This document shows positions 60,444 through 64,000 of a stretch of DNA of 64,000 bases, in pieces. The translations under genes and the position numbers were made by a program. Below the pieces are notes generated by a model. That model made no database searches. It was not told where the DNA came from and was given only the letters and a program-made list of their open reading frames with translations. Where the stretch lies: positions 29,213,777 to 29,277,776 of the forward strand of contig CM055093.1 of the NCBI GenBank assembly GCA_029204225.1. Reading direction: 5' to 3'. Numbering within the stretch: the stretch's first letter is position 1; each line of letters begins with the position of its first letter. This DNA comes from Diphasiastrum complanatum (Eukaryota; Streptophyta; Lycopodiopsida; Lycopodiales; Lycopodiaceae).

Positions 60444-61958
60444 ATGGCCTCTTCCTCAAAATTCTCACGAGATTCAGGCTTGAGTTCATTTCTTACTGAA
60501 TTTGGGATTACTAAAAATCTAGACTACTTCCACAACCTATTCAGGCCATATCTACATATTTTCAAGACTGCACAACCAAATTCTAACGTATTTTATGAAC
60601 ATTATGTTAGATTCAGAGATATACTTAGTAGGCCTATTTTCTCCATAGATTCACTCCATACATGCATTATACTGATCTTGTTCATTTCTTCTCACCTTCA
60701 GACATACACTAGATAGAATGTTCACCAAATTGTTTGATCTTTTCAAAAGCAAATTCAATGTATTCTTATTGCAACAAGAAATGTTGATTGGTTGAATATC
60801 AAAGTGGTTTCATACTTTTTTAGTTAGTTTAGATCCCTAAGGATGAGGAAGTTTCTGTTGCTGACCCTCCTTTTGCATCACCCTCTGTTCAGTCAGCTAT
60901 TAAGGATATCAGTCACTTCCTTATCGACACTCATGATAAGGAAAGTGACTTTATTGATGTAAATATTGATGTTATCCATGATTCTTTTAATGGCCAAAAT
61001 ACATTTGTTGATGAATCGATCCCTATAAAGGAGTCTAAATGTCTTTTCAATTTGTCTGTATATTATATTAATGACGATGTATATTTTACTACTGCTGATT
61101 TATGTACATTTTTTTACTATCGTGAAGATGAGGTTCTATGTTTATTATCTAGCACAATTTTCAAATTCTCCAACTTTGTAGATTTTGAAACAGATAACCT
61201 TGTTGCTGGTATTGATTTTGATGATGAGGAGGGACTTATGACCGGTGAAGAATGTCTGACTAAGATTTTATCAAATATTGCTGAGGATGGGCGAGGCAGC
61301 TATCCGATGAAGAATTCACGGCATTTCAATCCCAGATGGGCTTCCCTCGTCCATCATTAATGCATTTCACTGATGATTTCACTTCAGTATGTGGTCATTA
61401 TATTGATTATTTTGATCTGGTTGCTGTTGTTGATGAAGAATGTGTAAGTATTTAAACTTCCTTGTATTAGAATGTTTTTAATCACTGAATGTGTTTTTGC
61501 TAGCATATTTCCTATTGTAGGATGCTCTCATAATTGATAATTTTGCTGCGAGACGAGGTGGTTTCAAACAATACGCATCCTCGTTCCAGAGGGATAGTGG
61601 ACTTGGCCACTATCTTAGGCATTTATTGAAGAATGAGATCTGTATTGCTCATTCCAAGCTGAGCCCAATTGGGGAGAGTCTTATAATGGCAGTTAAAGCT
61701 TTATCATTTAACCTAGGAAGACATAAATTTGTTAAGACAAATAAGATCATTTTTGTCAAAAGATCTTATGTTTTGAACATTTTAGGTCTTACTGATGGGA
61801 ATGTTCATTTAAGGAGCTCCCATTATTCATTGTATTTCACTTATATTGAGCTTAGTGGAAATAAAGATAATGCACATCTACTAGATGCATACGCTAGCAG
61901 AGAATTTCTTCATAACAATACTGCCATAGAATCTGACACACGATCTAATGATGAATAG
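60444..61958 (+). pseudogene. Element B gene 3: acidic protein with H2B-like histone-fold exon (broken)
   Basis: Exon 1, 60444-61443, starts MASSSKFS. Frame breaks occur near 60715-60790 and near 61280, and an in-frame TGA follows MLIG near 60800. Conserved blocks are KLFDLFKS, YYINDDVYFTTADL, DNLVAGIDFDDEE, LSDEEFTAFQSQ and FDLVAVVDEEC. Donor TGT|GTAAGT (61444), acceptor TTGTAG|GATGC (61521), phase 0. Exon 2 is open to 61958. After a short basic start (AARRGGFKQY) it reads YLRHLLKNEICIAHSKLS, a long helix-like stretch, then TNKIIFVKRSYVLNILGL. Spacing and hydrophobic pattern resemble H2B (YI.KVLKQ..GISSKAM ... NKK.TITSREIQTAVRLVL). Identity is low, so the histone fold is an inference. Confidence 0.55.
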
Positions 61959-62092
61959 TTGACACTTTGTATTTTGTTATAATACAATCAATACATTTAC
62001 ATTGAGTATTTCTCCTCTCTTGTTCAAAGAATTTGCAAAGTAATTCTGAACATGTCATGATTTGATGACAATGATGATCTTCTACTCAACAA

Positions 62093-64000
62093 TCATCTAA
62101 GTTTCTCTTCCTGTATGAACTTGCATGCTTTTCTAAACTTGCTGTATTGTGTGGACTTTGTTATATGTCGAATCTGAACTCTGCGGTAGAACCACTGAAC
62201 CAATTGACAAATGTAGTTTCGTTTTTCATTGGTTCCTCCATATTGTGTATTTCGATGAAATGTTGTTCGTGCTTGCCAGTGTGACTTCTCCATCCCTTGT
62301 GATGACCATACACTCAAGCTTCCATATGTGTTTGCAAAAAATATTGTATGATCTCTTAGTATGTGCTGCATATGTCAAAATCATAATGTTAGTCTTATGT
62401 TTGGATCTAAATATATATGAAAAATTGAAAGCATCTTGAAAATTTTATACTAGCCATGTAATAAGTGATGTGATCTTCCTCTCATGCTTTTGATACTGCA
62501 TTAACAAACTCGACACAAGTCCTTTGGATAGCGTTCTTATTAATATCAGAGTATTTTTTTTTTTAAATAGCAATCATACTATCAAGCTTCTTCCATACAT
62601 CAACTTTTAGTACTCTGATTTTGCCGTCTTTTTCGAATCCTGAGTGGTAGAAATAATATATGTCCAAACTGAGTGTTGAATAATAGAAGCCTTATCAGTA
62701 TGATTTGATAGCAAACGACGTGCTTTTGCTCCTCCTATGCTTGGCTTAGTTGGCATGTTCCCATTCTTTCTTGAAAGCTTTTCATCATTTTGAATTTTAA
62801 CATGTCCCTTATGGAGTCTTGCTTTTGATAAAACATCTTCTAATCGAGAGATAGCTTCCTTTGCTAATAATGTTGGCTTAGTATTCCAAGCAGAAACTAT
62901 ATGAAGATAAATGATCTTTTTTATTAATCTAACTTTTGCATGAAGAGTGCAAACATGCACATTTTTCAAGGGGATAGGCAGTACAGGCTTCTAGTTTGGA
63001 TCTGCATATTCTCTAGTAATTCTTGTACTCCTAGTAACATCTTTTGTCATTTTCATGCAGTACAAACAAGGTTGTTTTGATGTAGCACCGTGAGAGACAT
63101 TATACATAGATTTCAATGTTTTCAAATCACCTGCTAAGTGCCATTCAACATTGAAGTCTCCAACTCCTGGAACATTGAGAAATTCTCCATCCATATGGTC
63201 CTTGATGATTCTAGGATAAGATGTCCTTGAGAATATCCATGATAACATATCACGATCCTCCTTCAGCACCTGTCCAAAGAATTAATCAGACTTAGTTTAC
63301 AATGAATTAATACTATTCAATGAATGTAATGTCATAATGAGGCTAGTTACATGAAACGCTGCCAACCACCATATATCATTTTTTGACTGGACACTGAATC
63401 TGAAATCTTATTGGTTCTCTGTTTGTGATAGAGCACCATTCATGAGAGTTATACAAACTCTCTCCATCTTCTGCCCTTTCACAATTTCTGACTCATCACT
63501 TAAATACTATGATTATTTTGCCATTCATCTTTTCATAGGTTATATCATAGAATGGGACGATGTATCTCAGCAAGTAATTTAGATCAACAAATAAGTTGTT
63601 TGATGAATTATAGAATATCGATCTTCCATCAATCTCATACACCTCCTCAATATGAAATGGAGTTCCAATGATCTTATGCATACCTATGTTTTATGTATTC
63701 CTCTCTTTCTTCAAGTGATATGTCCTAGGGATTGGGACTTTTCTAATTTGAACTTGCTTAAAAGCTTCTCTAATTAGTATAAATATTGTTGCATATGCTT
63801 CCCTGCTAATACCTACAAAATCACAAGCACCTTGAACTATAGTCTTATCTAAAAAAATTTGAAAGTCCACCATCAAAGACTCTGCTATTTTACACTTTAC
63901 ATTTGAACTCCTATTGTTCATTATGATACGCTCAGTGGATTTGCAAGTCAATATTGTGCCCAATGACATTCTTAGTGAAGCATTGTCTTTAATATTCCGA
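62093..64000 (-). pseudogene. Transposase-like gene of element B, partial and broken
   Basis: Minus strand, entering from beyond 64000. Blocks in order: FVGISREAYATIFILIREAF; in-frame TAA near 63690; HKIIGTPFHIEEVYEIDG; more stops; intron ending CTTTGGACAG|GTGCTG (63269); FNVEWHLAGDLKTLKSMY followed by GATSKQPCLYCM; stop at about 62991; PLKNVHVCTLHAKVRLIKKI; NGNMPTKPSIGGAKARRLL; and after a gap SSQGMEKSHWQARTTFHRNT to a stop at 62093. The order (G)GDLK-L...PC-YC, CTLHA, and SQG-EKSH is what I recall from a widespread transposase-like family of protists, animals and plants with an RNase-H-like core; the Asp of GDLK and Glu of GMEKS would be candidate catalytic residues. The family name is not certain. 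It lies tail to tail with gene 3. Confidence 0.55.

Noticed and set aside
61040-61140. Resemblance of VYYINDDVYFTTADLCTFFYY to KilA-N/BRO-N viral DNA-binding domains
   Set aside because: Only the I/V-YF..(K/A)DL pattern matches, and element A does not keep it well (LVYHMDDIAFLSISDI). Too weak to call.
42474-64000. Integrated giant-virus (Nucleocytoviricota) segment, suggested by histones and a His-Asn-Cys type protease
   Set aside because: The genes contain conserved spliceosomal introns, no viral core gene (capsid, packaging ATPase, DNA polymerase) is seen, and the histone part resembles plant CENH3. A mobile element with captured host modules fits better, although the window is too short to exclude a viral origin.

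Overview
The window is from a land-plant nuclear genome. It has spliced genes with GT-AG introns, abundant Ty1/copia and Ty3/gypsy remnants, a CACTA fragment and GA/CT microsatellites. A GT23/FUT8-like fucosyltransferase gene plus heavy retroelement loading would suit a seed-free plant (fern, lycophyte or bryophyte), but this is a weak inference and no species is claimed. Only two ordinary host genes are visible: the fucosyltransferase-like gene (3-5336, + strand, seven exons, 5' end outside the window) and a DUF1685-family gene (25902-27780, + strand, two exons). Most of the rest is decayed mobile DNA.

Layout: 1-5.3 kb fucosyltransferase gene with a SINE-like insertion in its first visible intron; 6.3-11 kb two abutting copia LTRs and a chimeric copia element; 11.2-12.3 kb CACTA TNP2 remnant; 12.5-14.1 kb satellite-like repeats; 15.7-16.7 kb copia 3' end; 16.8-24 kb a rearranged Ty3/gypsy cluster on the minus strand; 25.9-27.8 kb DUF1685 gene; 31.4-36.3 kb two copia remnants in opposite orientation; 37.4-39.9 kb a short minus-strand copia derivative; 42.4-48.1 kb 'element A'; 48-55 kb almost gene-free DNA; 55.2-58.3 kb copia fragments with a solo LTR; 58.3-64 kb 'element B'.

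The notable discovery is elements A and B. Each carries a minus-strand gene for an unusual fusion: a divergent, CENH3-like histone H3 domain, a Lys/Arg-rich linker, and a Ulp1/C48-like cysteine-protease domain. Intron positions and phases agree between the copies. Each fusion gene is divergently paired, across an 830-840 bp intergenic region packed with perfect CACGTG G-boxes, with a plus-strand gene for a large acidic protein. In element B the second exon of that partner looks like a histone fold of H2B type. Element B is followed by a minus-strand gene resembling transposase-like proteins; element A is preceded by an unrecognised plus-strand gene. Both copies of the shared genes are broken, by different stops and frameshifts. 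I infer a family of large mobile elements, or an integrated selfish or viral element, carrying histone-like proteins and a Ulp1-like protease. I know of no described system with this combination, though I could not search.
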